A DNA stretch of 64,000 bases. Source: Thermoleophilia bacterium (GTDB taxonomy: Bacteria > Actinomycetota > Thermoleophilia > RBG-16-64-13). The notes below the pieces were generated by a model. It searched no databases. It was not told the DNA's origin and saw nothing but the letters and a program-made list of their open reading frames with translations. Shown one piece after another: positions 63,147 through 64,000 of the stretch (positions are counted from its first letter, which is position 1; each line of letters begins with the position of its first letter). A program made the translations under genes and the position numbers. The DNA lies in contig JAOSKU010000001.1 in NCBI GenBank assembly GCA_027493445.1, forward strand, positions 1,639,314 to 1,703,313, in the 5' to 3' direction.

Positions 63147-63533
63147 TCTGTCCGCTCCCTCTCTCGATGACACGCGGATGTGCAGCCTGGGCGACCAGGT
63201 GACTGGCCTTGAAGGCAAGAGTCCGGTGTAGTGAACCCGGCACTCAGCCTCGGTCCGATCTTGGGCTGCCGATTGGTGACGTCCCCCTTAGGTACATGCG
63301 CGACAACCACTGACTCGCAACTGACCCACGCTAGCTCTCATGGCTGACAGTGTTGGGTACGACTCCCACCAACCGCGGCCCCTCCGGCATCATCTCTGCC
63401 CGATACTCCTGCTGCCAGGACCAGTCGATCTTGCGCCAGTGACGCGCCTCAGGCGAGTAGCCGCCGAGCGCCACCGCGAGGGTGATCTGGCCCAGGGCAG
63501 CGACAAGATGCCCTTGTTGTACCACGCCCATTC
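63147..63533. other. Region between zinc-ribbon gene and DUF2441-like fragment
   Basis: The part 63147-63330 holds the promoter side of the zinc-ribbon gene and no supported gene. From 63331 a minus-strand frame (LAVALGGYSPEARHWRKIDW) is open into the next feature and may be a frameshifted continuation of it. The evidence is too weak to call a separate gene. Confidence 0.3.
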
Positions 63534-63911
63534 CTAACCAGCGAGGGCAATACACTTCACTGGCAGCCGCAAGAGATATTCCCACGACGGGTCTCCGCCT
63601 TTCTTCTCTCCTGACCAGTAGCCCCGCGCTGCCTGCAACAACCCGAGCAGCCCCGGCCTCGGGTCGTTCAACCACAGCATGTCCGCCTTAAATGAGGGCG
63701 TGCCTTCGATTCTCCATACTTTGGCTGGGCTGTCCCCTCGAAAACGACGAGCGTCCTCCTCGCTCCGAAAGGCAAAGAAAGCAAGCATTCGGGAAATCCT
63801 GTCGGAGTATTCGAACCGCCGAACGAATTCAAGGGCCAGCTCCCATGTCTGCATCGCGATTTCTGCGTTTCCGAGAAGGTAGCTTTCGCCATGGCTTGAG
63901 AGATAAACCAA
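63534..63911 (-). pseudogene. DUF2441-like protein fragment
   Basis: About 125 codons from a TTG/ATG-poor start: RISRMLAFFAFRSEEDARRF, then VWRIEGTPSFKADMLWLN and YWSGEKKGGDPSWEYLLRLP. The W-x-G-E and WEYLL motifs resemble DUF2441-type proteins. In another frame, the bases near the right window edge read YDKAIIAVTTTLLGLSL, a possible membrane N terminus, so the gene seems broken or frameshifted and continues outside the window. Function unknown. Confidence 0.35.
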
Positions 63912-64000
63912 GCAGCGTCGTGGTCACCGCAATTATGGCCTTATCGTAGCTCTCCATTGCGGCCTGGCGGCCACGAACCAATTCGGCCCTGTAGTCAAGA

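Noticed and set aside
1..64000. CRISPR arrays, rRNA genes or a replication origin
   Set aside because: No regularly spaced direct repeats, no rRNA-like sequence and no DnaA-box cluster were noticed on reading.

Overview
The window is GC-rich bacterial DNA. Lipoproteins with Thr/Ser-rich linkers, many S-layer homology (SLH) proteins, GTG/TTG starts and an oxygen-sensitive style of catabolism (corrinoid methyl transfer, UbiD decarboxylation, a 2-hydroxyacyl-CoA dehydratase/benzoyl-CoA reductase-type complex) suggest an anaerobe, perhaps a deep-branching Actinomycetota or a relative. There is no rRNA or complete tRNA, so the lineage is an inference. No CRISPR array or replication origin was seen.

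Layout. 1-10,994: a transposase remnant, then a seven-gene minus-strand operon (7912 to 517): a three-subunit molybdenum hydroxylase (small, large and medium subunits) interleaved with a zinc-ribbon protein, a UbiD decarboxylase, a corrinoid protein and an MttB-family methyltransferase. A divergent CocE-type hydrolase follows. The block ends at the 3' half of a tRNA-Ser(UGA) gene (10,938-10,994), which looks like the distal attachment site of an integrated element. 11,142-26,800: a uroporphyrinogen-decarboxylase-like gene, then a long minus-strand envelope cluster of five SLH proteins (two with beta-propeller regions), three putative lipoproteins including a serpin, a small membrane protein and a kelch fragment. 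An IS256-family element has inserted exactly at the start codon of the first SLH gene. 27,353-40,628: a catabolic operon on the minus strand (acyl-CoA ligase, two dehydratase/reductase subunits, two BadF-type ATPases, an ABC importer, enoyl-CoA hydratase, thiolase, 3-hydroxyacyl-CoA dehydrogenase) facing a TetR regulator. 40,877-57,874: mixed housekeeping and transport genes (lipoprotein, MBL hydrolase, CheR, GNAT, ABC exporter, UbiE/UbiA pair, PatB aminotransferase, MFS pump, radical SAM, nucleotidyltransferase pair, glycosyltransferase, IlvD/Edd dehydratase, VOC, B3/B4). 57,871-64,000: an accessory zone with repeats, a DUF433/DUF5615 toxin-antitoxin pair, an IS1595-family element, duplicated hypothetical genes and zinc-ribbon membrane proteins.

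How the genes may work together. The first operon could demethylate, hydroxylate and decarboxylate one methylated, carboxylated (hetero)aromatic substrate. The second could import an acid, activate it to its CoA ester, dehydrate or reduce it with ATP-driven electron transfer, and finish by beta-oxidation. The SLH/serpin cluster would build and protect the cell surface. These pathway assignments are inferences from family membership and gene order.

A technical point matters for every reader: at least sixteen genes are split by a one-base frameshift, nearly all at a homopolymer, mostly a G/C run one base short. The coordinates below join such halves into one gene. The base at each site should be confirmed before any of them is called a pseudogene.
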